Of a DNA stretch of 64,000 nt, positions 38,852 through 48,659 are shown piece after piece (the stretch's first letter is position 1; each line of letters begins with the position of its first letter). Source of the stretch: Nocardioides alpinus. GTDB taxonomy: Bacteria; Actinomycetota; Actinomycetes; Propionibacteriales; Nocardioidaceae. The notes beneath the pieces are model-generated. The model saw nothing but the letters and a program-made list of their open reading frames with translations, had not been told where the DNA came from and did not search any database. The stretch covers positions 1 to 64,000 of the forward strand of contig NZ_FOKC01000008.1 of NCBI RefSeq assembly GCF_900112035.1, written 5' to 3'. A program made the position numbers and the translations under genes.

Positions 38852-40021
38852 TCATTCGCTTTCGTTGCCGAGGTCGCCGCGGAACCAGGCGGCGGCGTGC
38901 CGGGCGCGCTCGAGGCAGTCCTCGAGGTCGTCGCCGTAGGCGTTGACGTGGCCGACCTTCCGGCCGGGGCGGAGGTCCTTGCCGTAGAAGTGCACCCGGA
39001 GGTGCGGGTCGCGGGCCATCGCGTGCGGCAGCCCGTCGTAGAGCCGGCCGCTGTCGGTGGGTCCGCCGAGGATGTTGACCATCACGGTCCAGCGCGCACG
39101 CGGGGCCGGCGAACCCAGCGGGAGGTCCATGACGGCACGCAGATGATTCTCGAACTGGGACGTCACGGCTCCGTCCTGGGTCCAGTGGCCGGTGTTGTGG
39201 GGGCGCATCGCCAGCTCGTTGACCAGGATCCGGCCGTCGGTCGTCTCGAAGAGCTCGACGGCGAGGATGCCCGTGACGTCGAGCGCACCGGCGACGCGCA
39301 GGGCGATCTCCTGCGCCTGACCGGCGAGGGCGGGCAGGAGGTCCGGAGCGGGGGCGATCACCTCGTGGCAGATGCCGTCGAGCTGGGTGGACGCGACGAT
39401 CGGGTAGGCGGCGGCCTGGCCGCTGGGGGCGCGGGCGACGAGTGCGGAGAGCTCGCGGCGGAAGTCGACGAGCTCCTCCGCCAACACCTCCACACCGGCG
39501 GCGGTCGCGGCGTCGAAGGCGACCTGCGCCTCGGCGAGGGCACGCACCACCCAGACCCCCTTGCCGTCGTAGCCGCCGCGGGTGGTCTTGAGCACGCACG
39601 GCAGGCCGAACTCCTCGACGTCGGCGAGCGTCGTGACGACCGCATTGCGCGGGCACGGCACGTCGAGCTCGGCGAGCCGGCGACGCATGACCGCCTTGTC
39701 CTGCGCGTGCACGAGGGCGTCCGGCCCGGGACGTACGGCGATCCCGTCCGCCTCGAGGGCGTGCAGGTGTGACGTCGGCACGTGCTCGTGGTCGAAGGTG
39801 ACCACCGCGGCGCCCTCGGTCACCCGGCGCAGGGTCGGCAGGTGGGTGTAGTCACCGACGACCTGGTCGGGGATCACCTGGGCGGCCGAGACACCCTCGG
39901 CCTCGGCGAGCAGCCGCAGCGGCAGGCCCAGGGCGATCGCGGGCTGGGCCATCATCCGGGCCAGCTGGCCACCCCCGATGACGGCGAGCGTGGGAGCGCG
40001 GTGCTGACCGGTCGAGGACAC
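38852..40021 (-). CDS. purK: 5-(carboxyamino)imidazole ribonucleotide synthase PurK
   Basis: The 389-residue ATP-grasp enzyme has [40 protein letters not shown] (ATP loop), [14 protein letters not shown], and the conserved [15 protein letters not shown]. It makes N5-CAIR from AIR, bicarbonate and ATP. Its GTG start is 6 bases after TAGGCT (40028-40033), so the purK-purE unit has its own leaderless promoter. Confidence 0.95.
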   Translation of the reverse strand: MSSTGQHRAPTLAVIGGGQLARMMAQPAIALGLPLRLLAEAEGVSAAQVIPDQVVGDYTHLPTLRRVTEGAAVVTFDHEHVPTSHLHALEADGIAVRPGPDALVHAQDKAVMRRRLAELDVPCPRNAVVTTLADVEEFGLPCVLKTTRGGYDGKGVWVVRALAEAQVAFDAATAAGVEVLAEELVDFRRELSALVARAPSGQAAAYPIVASTQLDGICHEVIAPAPDLLPALAGQAQEIALRVAGALDVTGILAVELFETTDGRILVNELAMRPHNTGHWTQDGAVTSQFENHLRAVMDLPLGSPAPRARWTVMVNILGGPTDSGRLYDGLPHAMARDPHLRVHFYGKDLRPGRKVGHVNAYGDDLEDCLERARHAAAWFRGDLGNESE

Positions 40022-40051
40022 GCCCGGAGCCTATAGAAGGTGGCGGCAGGC

Positions 40052-40369
40052 TCAGCTGGCGACCGTGTCGGCGGCGGTCTCGAAGCGCAGTCCGCGCCCC
40101 CGGTGGGTGGTGATGAGGGTGGGGTGGCGCGGGTCGTCGTCGAGCTTGCGTCGCAGCCAGCCGAGGTGCACGTCGATGGTCTTGGAGTTGGTGTAGAACG
40201 ACGTCTGCCACACGTCTGCCATCAGCTCGCCGCGCGTGACGATGTCACCGGGACGCGCCATCAGCGCACGCAGGAGCTGGAACTCCTTGCGCGAGAGCCT
40301 GATCTCGCGCTCGCCTCGCCACACCTGTCCGGTGAGGGGGTCGAGTCGTACGTCCTGCACAGCCAACAC
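40052..40369 (-). CDS. Stand-alone winged-helix (OmpR/PhoB-type) DNA-binding protein without receiver
   Basis: The 105-residue protein is a complete Trans_reg_C domain (VRLDPLTGQVWRGEREIRLSRKEFQLLRALMARPGDIVTRGELMADVW...SKTIDVHLGWLRRKLDDD...ITTHRGRGLRFE), like the C-terminal half of RegX3. No receiver precedes it: TAGTTT (40376-40381) lies 6 bases before the GTG start, so the protein begins here. How its activity is controlled is unknown. It lies 30 bases upstream of purK on the same strand. Confidence 0.85.
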   Translation of the reverse strand: MLAVQDVRLDPLTGQVWRGEREIRLSRKEFQLLRALMARPGDIVTRGELMADVWQTSFYTNSKTIDVHLGWLRRKLDDDPRHPTLITTHRGRGLRFETAADTVAS

Positions 40370-40475
40370 GCGCTGAAACTAGGGACGCGGCGCGCCTCAG
40401 GTGGTCCTTATGGGGGAATTGTGGCCGACTGGTCTGGTCCACCCGTCGCGACGGCCAGGTCCCTCCGGACGCCCG

Positions 40476-41513
40476 TCAGTGCCGGCGCACGGCCACGGGC
40501 TCGACCAGCCCGAAGCCGCGGACCGGGCGGGCGGGGAGCCGCCGGTGCTCCCACTCGGAGTCCGGCAGGAGGTCTGCGGTGTTCTGGTCGACGATGAGCC
40601 GGTTGCGGCGCGCGACCTGGGTCAGGCGGGCGGCCATGTTGACCGGCGGGCCGAAGATGTCACCGAGGCGCTGGACCACCGGACCGCTCGCCAGTCCCAG
40701 GCGTACGTCGGGCATCTTGGCGTCGCGACCGATGACGTTGATGATCCCCTCCGCGACGGCCACGCCGTCCTCGGCGGTGGTGGTCACGAAGAGGACCGAG
40801 TCGCCGAGGCTCTTGATGATCCGGCCGCCGTAGCGCGCCACGACGTCCTGGCAGCGGCTCTCGAAGACCTCGACGAGGTCGCCGATCTCGTCGCGGTCGA
40901 GGGTGTTGGACAAGGCGGTGAAGGACACCAGGTCCGCGAAGCCGACCGTGACGTCGATGGTGTGCAGGTCCTCGTCCTTGGCGCCCATCGCCTCGATGCG
41001 GCCGACGGCCGCGGCCAGGTGGCGACGCCAGGAGTAGATCAGCAGGCGCTCGAACGGCGGGTTGACCTCGTGGATCAGGCGCAGGGCCGACCCGATGCGC
41101 GAGCCGGTGGCCTCCTCGCCGCGCTCCATCTCCTCCACCCGGCTGACCAGCGTGGAGACCTCCCAGTCCGCGAGCCGCGCCATGGTCTGGCCCACGCCGC
41201 GGGTGAGGTTCACGGCCATGTCGAAGTCGACGGCGCCCGCGTCGACGAAGCTCATCAAGGTGGCGACGGCCTCGACGTCGGCCTTGGTGTAGGCCTTCTC
41301 GCCGACGAACTCCGGGAAGCCGAGGGCGCGCCACAACCGACGGGTCTCCTCGATCGTCACGCCGGTCTCGGCGGCGACCTCGAGCGCGCTGAACTCCGGC
41401 GCGCTCCTCAGGATGGCGTCGTAGAGCTGCTCCCCCGTCGGTCGGTCCGGGGGCGGGTCGGAGGACCCACCCCGCGGCGTCCGGTCAGGAGCCATCGTCC
41501 CTGCGGTCGCCAC
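40476..41513 (-). CDS. Class III adenylate cyclase with N-terminal regulatory domain
   Basis: The 345-residue protein has an N-terminal helical domain resembling the autoinhibitory domain of Rv1264-type cyclases (about 25-180) and a class III cyclase domain (about 185-340). Metal-binding Asp residues are in [11 protein letters not shown] and SLGDSVLF. The Lys in IIKSLGD and the Asp in GDIFGPPVN are the usual adenine-specifying pair, and N...R in NMAARL are the transition-state residues, so it should make cAMP from ATP. No membrane segment is seen. Start GTG 41513 or ATG 41495; both overlap the PH-protein stop. Confidence 0.88.
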   Translation of the reverse strand: MATAGTMAPDRTPRGGSSDPPPDRPTGEQLYDAILRSAPEFSALEVAAETGVTIEETRRLWRALGFPEFVGEKAYTKADVEAVATLMSFVDAGAVDFDMAVNLTRGVGQTMARLADWEVSTLVSRVEEMERGEEATGSRIGSALRLIHEVNPPFERLLIYSWRRHLAAAVGRIEAMGAKDEDLHTIDVTVGFADLVSFTALSNTLDRDEIGDLVEVFESRCQDVVARYGGRIIKSLGDSVLFVTTTAEDGVAVAEGIINVIGRDAKMPDVRLGLASGPVVQRLGDIFGPPVNMAARLTQVARRNRLIVDQNTADLLPDSEWEHRRLPARPVRGFGLVEPVAVRRH

Positions 41514-41988
41514 CGGACAACCGGTGGAGCTCGTCGGCGACCAGCAGCTGGATCTGCTCGACCCGCGGGATGTCGTGGAGCAGGACGCTGCCGTCGGTGC
41601 TGGCGTCGGAGACGACGAGCGTGCCGCAGCCGAAGATCCGGTCGATCACGCCGATCTCGAAGTCGACGCCGCTGATCCGGTTCAGCGGGATCGTGCGGCC
41701 CTCCTTGGAGATGAAGCCGGAGCGCTTGATGAAGCGGCGGTTCGTGAACGTGTAGGTCGTGGTGAGCCACAGCACGACAGGGCGCAGCACCCACCACAGC
41801 GCGACCAGCACCGCCACCGCACCGGTGATGGCGCCGACGACCGTGGAGTCGGTGACCCGGCTCAGGGCGATGACAGCAGCCACGAGGAGCACGAACACCA
41901 ACGCAGGCCCGATGAGCGCCTTGGGATGGGTCCGGGTGGAGACGACGACGCGCTCGCCCTCGTTGAGGAGGTTGCTCGGGAAGGCCAC
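41485..41988 (-). CDS. Membrane PH-domain (bPH2) protein, Rv3278c orthologue
   Basis: The 167-residue protein has two membrane segments (about 24-43 and 48-75) and a bacterial PH domain ([51 protein letters not shown]). Function is unknown. It lies next to birA as Rv3278c does. Confidence 0.85.
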   Translation of the reverse strand: MAFPSNLLNEGERVVVSTRTHPKALIGPALVFVLLVAAVIALSRVTDSTVVGAITGAVAVLVALWWVLRPVVLWLTTTYTFTNRRFIKRSGFISKEGRTIPLNRISGVDFEIGVIDRIFGCGTLVVSDASTDGSVLLHDIPRVEQIQLLVADELHRLSGGDRRDDGS

Positions 41989-42026
41989 GCGCCGATCATG
42001 TCACTAGGCAGCCCGCGCCGCGACGA

Positions 42027-42827
42027 TCAGGCAGGGCGCACGTGCACCACGTCGCCGGCCGCCACGGTGAACGCGCCGTCGTCGGTGCCGACGACGAGCG
42101 CCCCGGTCGCGTCGATGTCGAGTGCCTCGCCACGACGTACGTCGCCTCCCGGCAGGTGCACGTCGACGGTGCGCCCGAGCGTGACGCACACGTCGGCGTA
42201 CGCCCGACGCAGGGCCGCGGTGTCGTCGAGCAGGCCCTGGAGGCCGTGCAACGAGCCGAGGACCTGTCCGAGGAGTCCGGTGCGCTCGACGGGCTCACCG
42301 GTCTCGAGCGCGACCGAGGTGGCCAGCGCGATCGGCAGCTCGTCGAGGGTCTGGTCGACGTTGATGCCCACCCCGACCACGGCCATCGGACCGCTGGCGG
42401 TGTCGATCCGCTCGACCAGGATCCCGGCGACCTTGCGTCCCGCGCCCAGGTCTCCGCCGTCGACCAGGACGTCGTTGGGCCACTTCAGCGCGATGTCGGG
42501 GAGCCGGTCGGCGAGCGCGGCCTGGACGGCGTACCCGGTCAGGAGCGGCAGCCACGACCACGACTCGGGCGGCACGTCGGGGCGCAGCAGCACCGAGAAC
42601 GTCAGCGACGACCGCGCCGGCGTCTCCCACACCCGGTCCAGCCGGCCGCGGCCGTCGGTCTGGTGCTCGGTGACCAGCACGAGGCCCGGATCCTCCCCGG
42701 CGCGGGCCCGGGCGGCGACGGCAGCATTGGTCGACGGGGTCGCCTCCTCCACCTCGATGCGCCACCCCACGGGCGCACCGAGCCGGGCGGGGTCGATGGG
42801 TGGGCGCGATGCCGACGAGTCACTCAT
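42027..42827 (-). CDS. birA: Biotin-[acetyl-CoA-carboxylase] ligase BirA (no HTH domain)
   Basis: The 266-residue protein has the biotin ligase core: [16 protein letters not shown] (GRGR biotinyl-AMP loop), [17 protein letters not shown] and GVGINVDQ, with a short C-terminal SH3-like domain. It makes biotinyl-AMP and attaches biotin to the acyl-CoA carboxylase alpha subunit. There is no N-terminal HTH, so it is not a biotin repressor. It is divergent from accD5, matching its client pathway. Confidence 0.93.
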   Translation of the reverse strand: MSDSSASRPPIDPARLGAPVGWRIEVEEATPSTNAAVAARARAGEDPGLVLVTEHQTDGRGRLDRVWETPARSSLTFSVLLRPDVPPESWSWLPLLTGYAVQAALADRLPDIALKWPNDVLVDGGDLGAGRKVAGILVERIDTASGPMAVVGVGINVDQTLDELPIALATSVALETGEPVERTGLLGQVLGSLHGLQGLLDDTAALRRAYADVCVTLGRTVDVHLPGGDVRRGEALDIDATGALVVGTDDGAFTVAAGDVVHVRPA

Positions 42828-42882
42828 GGCACTAGATTGCCGGACGGAACCAGACGGATCTAGGCGACCAGGAGACCATCGC

Positions 42883-44502
42883 GTGAGTGCACAGCCGGGT
42901 GAGGGCACCGACGTCCCCGCAGACATCGACATCCACACGACCGCAGGCAAGCTCGCCGACCTCGAGCGCCGCCTCGACGAGGCCGTCCACGCCGGCTCGG
43001 CGAAGGCGATCGAGAAGCAGCACGCCAAGGGCCGCGGGACCGCGCGCGAGCGCATCGAGATGCTCTTCGACGAGGGCACGTTCGTCGAGCTCGACGAGCT
43101 CGCCCGGCACCGCTCCACCGCGTTCGGGCTGGAGAAGACCCGCCCCTACGGCGACGGCGTGGTCACCGGCTACGGCGAGGTCAACGGCCGCATGGTCTGC
43201 GTCTTCAGCCAGGACTTCACCGTCTTCGGCGGGTCGCTGGGCGAGGTCTACGGCGAGAAGATCACCAAGGTCATGGACCTCGCGATGAAGACCGGCTGCC
43301 CGATCGTCGGCATCAACGAGGGGGCCGGCGCCCGCATCCAGGAAGGCGTCGTCTCACTGGGTCTGTACGGCGAGATCTTCCGCCGCAACGTGCACGCGTC
43401 GGGCGTCATCCCCCAGATCAGCCTGATCATGGGCAACTGCGCCGGCGGGCACGTCTACTCCCCCGCGGTCACCGACTTCACGATCATGGTCGACCAGACC
43501 TCGGCGATGTTCATCACCGGACCCGACGTGATCAAGACCGTCACCGGCGAGGACGTCACGATGGAGGACCTCGGCGGCGCACGCACCCACAACACCAAGT
43601 CCGGCAACGCCCACTACCTGGCCTCCGACGAGGAGGACGCCATCGAGTACCTCAAGGCGATGCTGTCCTACCTCCCGCAGAACAACCTCGATCCGGCGCC
43701 GGAGCTGGACGAGGTGCCGGACATGGAGGTCACCGACGGCGACCGGGCGCTCGACGTGCTGATCCCCGACGGCGCCAACCAGCCCTACGACATGCACGAC
43801 GTCATCACCGCGGTGCTCGATGACGAGGAGTTCCTCGAGGTCCAGGAGCTCTTCGCGCCCAACATCCTCGTCGGCTTCGGCCGCGTCGAGGGCCGCCCGG
43901 TCGGCATCGTGGCCAACCAGCCCATGCAGTTCGCCGGCTGCCTCGACATCGACGCCTCCGAGAAGGCCGCCCGGTTCGTACGGTTCTGCGACGCGTTCAA
44001 CATCCCCGTCCTGACCTTTGTCGACGTCCCGGGGTTCCTGCCAGGCACCGACCAGGAGTGGCAGGGCATCATCCGCCGCGGCGCGAAGCTGATCTACGCC
44101 TACGCCGAGGCCACCGTCCCGCTCATCACCGTCATCACCCGCAAGGCCTACGGCGGTGCCTACGACGTGATGGGCTCCAAGCACCTCGGCGCCGACATCA
44201 ACGTCGCCTGGCCCACCGCCCAGATCGCCGTCATGGGCGCCCAGGGCGCGGCCAACATCGTGCACCGCAAGACCCTCAAGGCCGTCGAGGACGAGGGCGG
44301 CGACGTCGAGGCCAAGCGGGCCGAGCTCATCGACGAGTACGAGACCACCCTCGCCAACCCCTACATCGCCGCCGAGCGCGGCTACGTCGACGCCGTCATC
44401 GCGCCCCACGAGACCCGCATCGAGATCATCCGCTCCCTGCGACTCCTGCGCTCCAAGCGCGAGACCCTCCCGCCCAAGAAGCACGGGAACATCCCCCTCT
44501 GA
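42883..44502 (+). CDS. accD5: Acyl-CoA carboxylase beta subunit (propionyl-CoA carboxylase type, AccD5)
   Basis: The 539-residue carboxyltransferase has the two crotonase-like halves with [27 protein letters not shown], and later [15 protein letters not shown] and [18 protein letters not shown], the oxyanion motifs of AccD5/PccB. It transfers CO2 from carboxybiotin to propionyl- or acetyl-CoA. GTG 42883 has AGGAG 8 bases upstream. It partners with the alpha subunit at 62694 and the epsilon subunit directly downstream. Confidence 0.95.
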   Translation: MSAQPGEGTDVPADIDIHTTAGKLADLERRLDEAVHAGSAKAIEKQHAKGRGTARERIEMLFDEGTFVELDELARHRSTAFGLEKTRPYGDGVVTGYGEVNGRMVCVFSQDFTVFGGSLGEVYGEKITKVMDLAMKTGCPIVGINEGAGARIQEGVVSLGLYGEIFRRNVHASGVIPQISLIMGNCAGGHVYSPAVTDFTIMVDQTSAMFITGPDVIKTVTGEDVTMEDLGGARTHNTKSGNAHYLASDEEDAIEYLKAMLSYLPQNNLDPAPELDEVPDMEVTDGDRALDVLIPDGANQPYDMHDVITAVLDDEEFLEVQELFAPNILVGFGRVEGRPVGIVANQPMQFAGCLDIDASEKAARFVRFCDAFNIPVLTFVDVPGFLPGTDQEWQGIIRRGAKLIYAYAEATVPLITVITRKAYGGAYDVMGSKHLGADINVAWPTAQIAVMGAQGAANIVHRKTLKAVEDEGGDVEAKRAELIDEYETTLANPYIAAERGYVDAVIAPHETRIEIIRSLRLLRSKRETLPPKKHGNIPL

Positions 44503-44720
44503 TGGCCGACGAGGAGAACGTCCCGCTCCTGCGGATCGTCAACACCGACGCCACCCCCGAGGAGATCGCCGCCCTGGTCGCGGTCTTCTCGGCCCTGGGC
44601 TCGGCCACGCAGGACGCACCCGAGCGACCCCGCCCCGCCTGGAACGACCCGGCCCGCGGCGTACGTCCGTCGCACCGCAGCGGTGCCGGCGCCTGGCGCG
44701 CCAGCGGCCTGCCGCGCTGA
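44502..44720 (+). CDS. accE: Acyl-CoA carboxylase epsilon subunit
   Basis: The 72-residue protein shows the actinobacterial epsilon-subunit pattern: LLRIVNTDATPEEIAALVAVFSAL at the start and a WNDPARGVR...GAGAWRASGLPR end. The epsilon subunit stabilises the AccA-AccD complex. Its ATG overlaps the accD5 stop by one base (TGATG), giving strong translational coupling, as in Rv3280/Rv3281. Confidence 0.9.
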   Translation: MADEENVPLLRIVNTDATPEEIAALVAVFSALGSATQDAPERPRPAWNDPARGVRPSHRSGAGAWRASGLPR

Positions 44721-44736
44721 TCCACGTACCTGCCTC

Positions 44737-44785
44737 CGACAGTGGAGCCCCCGGACGTACCTAGCGTCCTCAGGCTCCACTGTCG
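44737..44785. repeat. 49-bp palindromic element, copy 1
   Basis: CGACAGTGGAGCC (44737-44749) is the exact reverse complement of GGCTCCACTGTCG (44773-44785), and GGACG/CGTCC repeats the dyad inside. Copy 2 (45637-45685) matches 43 of 49 bases. It lies 17 bases after the accE stop, where it may also act as a terminator. Confidence 0.8.
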
Positions 44786-44852
44786 CCGCCCGTCATCCAC
44801 AGATCGGCCGGTGCGGGTCGTGCAGGCCATGGCCGCGGGTGATCCTCGGAGG

Positions 44853-45718
44853 ATGCCGAAACGTGCCACGAGCGACCTCGACACCGTCGCCCTCGCCCGT
44901 CTGCTGCGAGAGCAGGACGGCGGCGTCGATCGGCGCCAGCTCGTCGCTGCCCCCTCGGCGCGTCAGCCACAGACGTACGACGCCTGCTCTGCCGCGGCGA
45001 GCTCGTCCCGGTCCACCCCGGGGTCTACGTCAACCACTCCGGCCGCCCCACCCGCGCGCAGCGCCAGTGGGCTGCGGTGCTCGCCTGCGCGCCGGCTGCG
45101 CTGCACCGGGAGTCGGCGCTGGACGCGCACGGGATGACGCGGGATGCGATCGCCCTGCTGTCGGACGCGGTGCACCAGGGACTCACCACGCCGACCCGCC
45201 TCCTGGAGGTGATCGCACGGCTGCCGCGACTGCCCCGCCGGGCGATGCTGGCCGAGGTGCTCGCCGACGTGTCGGCAGGCACCCGATCGGTCCTCGAGCA
45301 GCGCTACCTCCGCGACGTCGAGCGCGCACACGGACTGCCCGAGGGCGAGCGCCAGCTCCGCCAGGGCACGGCCAGCGGCACCGTGTGGCGCGACATCCGC
45401 TACGCCGCCCAACGGGCCCTGCTCGAGCTCGACGGCGCCTTCGGCCACCGTGACGCGGTCGACCGGTGGGCGGACCTCCAGCGCGACCTCGACTCTGCTC
45501 TCGACGACCACCTCACACTGCGAGCCGGATGGGCACAGGTCCTCGAGCCGTGCCGGCTGGCCCACGTGGTGGCGACGGTGCTCCGTCGGCGCGGCTGGAC
45601 CGGGCAGCCGCCATCCTGCGGCGCGGGATGCACGGTCGACAGTGGAGTCCCCGGACGGACCTGGCGTCGCCGGGCTCCACTGTCGCCCCAGCCGCGGCGA
45701 CTAGGGTCGGCTTCGTGA
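44853..45718 (+). pseudogene. Broken AbiEi/DUF559-like family gene (frameshift plus internal deletion)
   Basis: The frame from ATG 44853 gives MPKRATSDLDTVALARLLREQDGGVDRRQLVAAP and then loses similarity. From about 44951 another frame continues with PLGASATDVRRLLCRGELVPVHPGVYVNHSG, the usual continuation for these abundant actinobacterial proteins. Adding one C to the C-run at 44950-44954 restores a single frame. After ALHRESALDAHGM the expected middle region of some 60-70 residues is missing, and the sequence resumes with DAIALLSDAV...RSVLEQRYLRDVERAHGLPEGERQLRQG. The 3' end runs into palindromic copy 2. The family has an antitoxin-like N-terminus and a nuclease-like C-terminus; function is not established. 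Confidence 0.75.
45637..45685. repeat. 49-bp palindromic element, copy 2
   Basis: Same element as at 44737, exactly 900 bases further on, with six substitutions. The outer arms CGACAGTGGAG / CTCCACTGTCG are still perfectly complementary. It overlaps the 3' end of the broken AbiEi-like gene and ends 16 bases before the -10 element of the DUF885 gene. Confidence 0.8.
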
Positions 45719-47403
45719 CCGAACGCCGCATCGATGCTCTCTGCAACGCCTACGTCGACGACTTCTGCGCCCTCGACCCGCTGACCGCCACCTCGATCGG
45801 GGTGGCCGGCCACGAGCACGAGATGACCGACTACTCCCCCGCCGGCTTCGACGCGCGCGAGGCGCTGGCGCGGGAGGCCGTCGCGGCCGTCGAGGCGGCC
45901 ACGCCGGTCGACGACCGCGAGGCGGCGGCCAGGGACGCCTTCCTGGAGCGGACGCGCCTCGAGATCGAGCTCGAGGAGGCCGGGGTCAACCGGTCGCGGA
46001 TGTCGGTGCTGTGGAGCCCGCTGCACGAGATCCGGGGCGTCTTCGACCTGATGCCGACCGAGGGCGAGGCGGCCGTCGCGGCGATCGCGGCCCGGCTCGC
46101 CGCCGTACCGTCCGCACTCGAGGGGCTGCGCGTCACGCTCTCCGACGAGGCCCGCAAGGGCCACGTCGTCGCGGCACGGCAGTACGCCGAGGTGGCCGAG
46201 CAGGTGCGCCGCTGGACGGGGCAGACCGGCGAGGCCGGCGACTTCTACCTCGGTCTGGTGGACCGGCTCGACGGCGGCGACCCCACCCACCTGCGGGCCC
46301 TCGCCGGCGCGGCGAGCGCCGCCACCGCGTCGTTCGGGCTCTTCCTCTGCGACGAGCTCGAGCCGCAGGGCAAGGACAAGGAAGGCGTCGGCCGTGAGGT
46401 GTACGCCCTCGCCAGCCGCTACTTCCTCGGCGCCGAGGTCGACCTCGACGAGACCTACGCCTGGGGCTGGACAGAGCTGCAGCGGCTCTCCGACCTGATG
46501 CACGCCACCGCCGACCGGATCCTGCCCGGCGCCGACGTCGACGGCGCGGTCGCCCACCTCGACGCCGACCCCGCCCGCGTGGTGCACGGCCGCGAGGCCT
46601 TCCGCGACTGGATGCAGGCGCTCGCCGACCGGACCCTCGCCGAGATGGCCGACGTCCACTTCGACATCCCCGAGCCGATCCGTCGCATCGAGTGCATGCT
46701 CGCGCCGACCAACGACGGGGGCATCTACTACACCGGCCCGTCCGAGGACTTCGAGCGCCCCGGCCGCATGTGGTGGTCGGTGCCCGACGGCATCGAGGCC
46801 TTCCACCCGTGGCGCGAGGTCACGACCGTCTTCCACGAGGGTGTCCCCGGCCACCACCTCCAGGTCGCGCAGACCGCCTACCGCAGCGACACCCTCAACC
46901 GCTGGCAGCGGCTGATGTGCTGGTGCAGCGGCCACGGCGAGGGCTGGGCGCTCTATGCCGAGCGGCTGATGGAGGAGCTCGGCTTCCTCGACGACCCCGC
47001 CGACCTGCTCGGCATGCTCGACGGCCAGTCGCTGCGCGCCACCCGCGTCATCGTCGACATCGGCATGCACCTCGAGCTGGAGATACCCGCCGACAACCGG
47101 CTCGGCGCCGGCGGCACCGCGTTCCACCCCGGCGAGACGTGGACGCCCGAGCTGGGCCTGGAGTTCATGCGGCTGCACTGCCGGATGGACGACGAGTTCA
47201 TCCAGTTCGAGGTCAAGCGCTACCTCGGCCTCCCCGGCCAGGCACCGTCCTACAAGGTCGGCGAACGCATCTGGCTCGACGCCCGCGCCAGCGTCCAGGA
47301 GCGGCAGGGCGACGACTTCGACCTCAAGGCCTTCCACCGCGACGCGCTCGACCTGGGCTCGCTCGGCCTCGACCCGCTCCGCGCGGCACTGGAGCGCCTG
47401 TGA
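45715..47403 (+). CDS. DUF885 family metallopeptidase-like protein
   Basis: The 562-residue protein belongs to the DUF885 family, with the conserved FHEGVPGHHLQ motif (H374-E375...H380) like the zinc site of M32/M3-type peptidases, plus SGHGEGWALYAERL, which supplies the third ligand region. A cytosolic peptidase activity is inferred; family members are mostly uncharacterised. There is no signal peptide. GTG 45715 follows TAGGGT (45702-45707) by 7 bases. It overlaps maf by 4 bases. Confidence 0.88.
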   Translation: MTERRIDALCNAYVDDFCALDPLTATSIGVAGHEHEMTDYSPAGFDAREALAREAVAAVEAATPVDDREAAARDAFLERTRLEIELEEAGVNRSRMSVLWSPLHEIRGVFDLMPTEGEAAVAAIAARLAAVPSALEGLRVTLSDEARKGHVVAARQYAEVAEQVRRWTGQTGEAGDFYLGLVDRLDGGDPTHLRALAGAASAATASFGLFLCDELEPQGKDKEGVGREVYALASRYFLGAEVDLDETYAWGWTELQRLSDLMHATADRILPGADVDGAVAHLDADPARVVHGREAFRDWMQALADRTLAEMADVHFDIPEPIRRIECMLAPTNDGGIYYTGPSEDFERPGRMWWSVPDGIEAFHPWREVTTVFHEGVPGHHLQVAQTAYRSDTLNRWQRLMCWCSGHGEGWALYAERLMEELGFLDDPADLLGMLDGQSLRATRVIVDIGMHLELEIPADNRLGAGGTAFHPGETWTPELGLEFMRLHCRMDDEFIQFEVKRYLGLPGQAPSYKVGERIWLDARASVQERQGDDFDLKAFHRDALDLGSLGLDPLRAALERL

Positions 47404-47999
47404 GGACACCGCTCGTCCTCGCGTCGGCCTCACCCGCACGTCGTACGACGCTGCGCGCGGCCGGGCTGGACCCGATCGTCATCGTGAGCGGGGTCGACGA
47501 GTCCCAGCTGGTCGACCTGCCGCCGGCGGAGCTGGCGCTGCAGCTGGCCGAGCTCAAGTGCGCGGCCGTCGCCGGCCGGGACGACGTACCTCCCGACGCG
47601 CTCGTCCTCGGCTGCGACTCCGTGCTCGAGCTCGGTGGCGAAGCCCTGGGCAAGCCCACCGACGCGGAGAACGCCCGGGCCCGCTGGCGGGCGATGCGCG
47701 GGCGGTCCGGCGTGCTCCACACCGGCCACTGCCTGCGCGAGGCGGCCAGCGGCCGGGTGGCCGCGGCGACCGGCTCCACCACCGTCCACTTCGCCGAGGT
47801 GAGTGACGACGAGATCGACGCCTACGTCGCCACCGGCGAGCCGCTCCACGTGGCGGGAGCCTTCACGATCGACGGGATCGGAGGGGCGTTCATCTCCGGG
47901 ATCGAGGGCGACCACCACAACGTGGTGGGCGTGAGCATGCCCCTGCTGCGCGAGCTCGTCCTCGAACTCGGGCACGGGTGGCCGGATCTGTGGGCGTGA
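47400..47999 (+). CDS. maf: Maf family nucleotide pyrophosphatase
   Basis: The 199-residue protein starts PLVLASASPARRTTL (Maf nucleotide-binding S-x-S-P-R/A-R), with ESQ(L) and LGCDSVLELGGEALGKP (catalytic Asp region) and GAFTIDGIGGAFISGIEGDHHNVVGVSM at the end. It hydrolyses non-canonical or canonical nucleoside triphosphates and prevents their use. Gene order accD5-accE-maf follows Rv3280-Rv3282, but with two genes inserted before it here. Confidence 0.93.
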   Translation: MRTPLVLASASPARRTTLRAAGLDPIVIVSGVDESQLVDLPPAELALQLAELKCAAVAGRDDVPPDALVLGCDSVLELGGEALGKPTDAENARARWRAMRGRSGVLHTGHCLREAASGRVAAATGSTTVHFAEVSDDEIDAYVATGEPLHVAGAFTIDGIGGAFISGIEGDHHNVVGVSMPLLRELVLELGHGWPDLWA

Positions 48000-48017
48000 C
48001 CCGATAGCATCCCGAGC

Positions 48018-48659
48018 GTGGGGAGCGGGGAGCCTGGCACGGTGAAGGCAGAGCCCGTTGCCGACCCCGACAACCGGTACGGCATCCGCGAGGAGCGGCT
48101 GCTGACCGGTGCGACCGTGATCACGGCCGTCCGCACCGTCGCCTCCGTCGTGCTGGCCGCCATGGCTGCGCACCAGGAGGACCTGACGCTGCTCGTCGTC
48201 GCGCTGGTGGTCTACTGGGTCGGCGACATGCTCGACGGGTTCTACGCCCGGGTGCGCGACTGCGAGACCCGCATCGGCGCGGTGCTCGACATCATGTGCG
48301 ACCGCTTCAACGCCGCCGCCTTCTACATCGGCCTCGCGTGGCTCCAGCCCGACCTCTCCCCGGCGATCTTCGTCTACCTCGCCGAGTTCATGGTGGTCGA
48401 CTGCTTCCTGTCGATCGCCTTCCTGGCCTGGCCGGTGCGCAGCCCCAACTACTTCTTCGTCATCGACCGCCCGATCTGGCTGTGGAACTGGTCCAAGCCG
48501 GCCAAGGCCATTAACAGCGCGCTCTTCGCCGTGCTGCTGCTGGCCACCGGCTGGATGTGGGTCGGGCTGGCCATCGCCTCGGCACTGCTGGTGCTCAAGT
48601 GCGTGTCCCTGCACCGACTGGTGCGGATCGGGCTGCCGGTGCCGGAGGCGTCCTCCTGA
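48018..48659 (+). CDS. CDP-alcohol phosphatidyltransferase
   Basis: The 213-residue membrane protein has the complete catalytic motif D-x2-D-G-x2-A-R-x8-G-x3-D-x3-D (GDMLDGFYARVRDCETRIGAVLDIMCD) and about six membrane segments. It forms a phosphodiester lipid from CDP-diacylglycerol and an alcohol; the acceptor is not evident. The GTG at 48018 is 7 bases after TAGCAT, and a one-base stop/start overlap couples it to the next membrane gene. Confidence 0.9.
   Translation: MGSGEPGTVKAEPVADPDNRYGIREERLLTGATVITAVRTVASVVLAAMAAHQEDLTLLVVALVVYWVGDMLDGFYARVRDCETRIGAVLDIMCDRFNAAAFYIGLAWLQPDLSPAIFVYLAEFMVVDCFLSIAFLAWPVRSPNYFFVIDRPIWLWNWSKPAKAINSALFAVLLLATGWMWVGLAIASALLVLKCVSLHRLVRIGLPVPEASS

Noticed and set aside
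44737..45685. The paired 49-bp repeats as terminal inverted repeats of an insertion sequence
   Set aside because: Each copy is itself a palindrome, no transposase lies between them and no target-site duplication is apparent.
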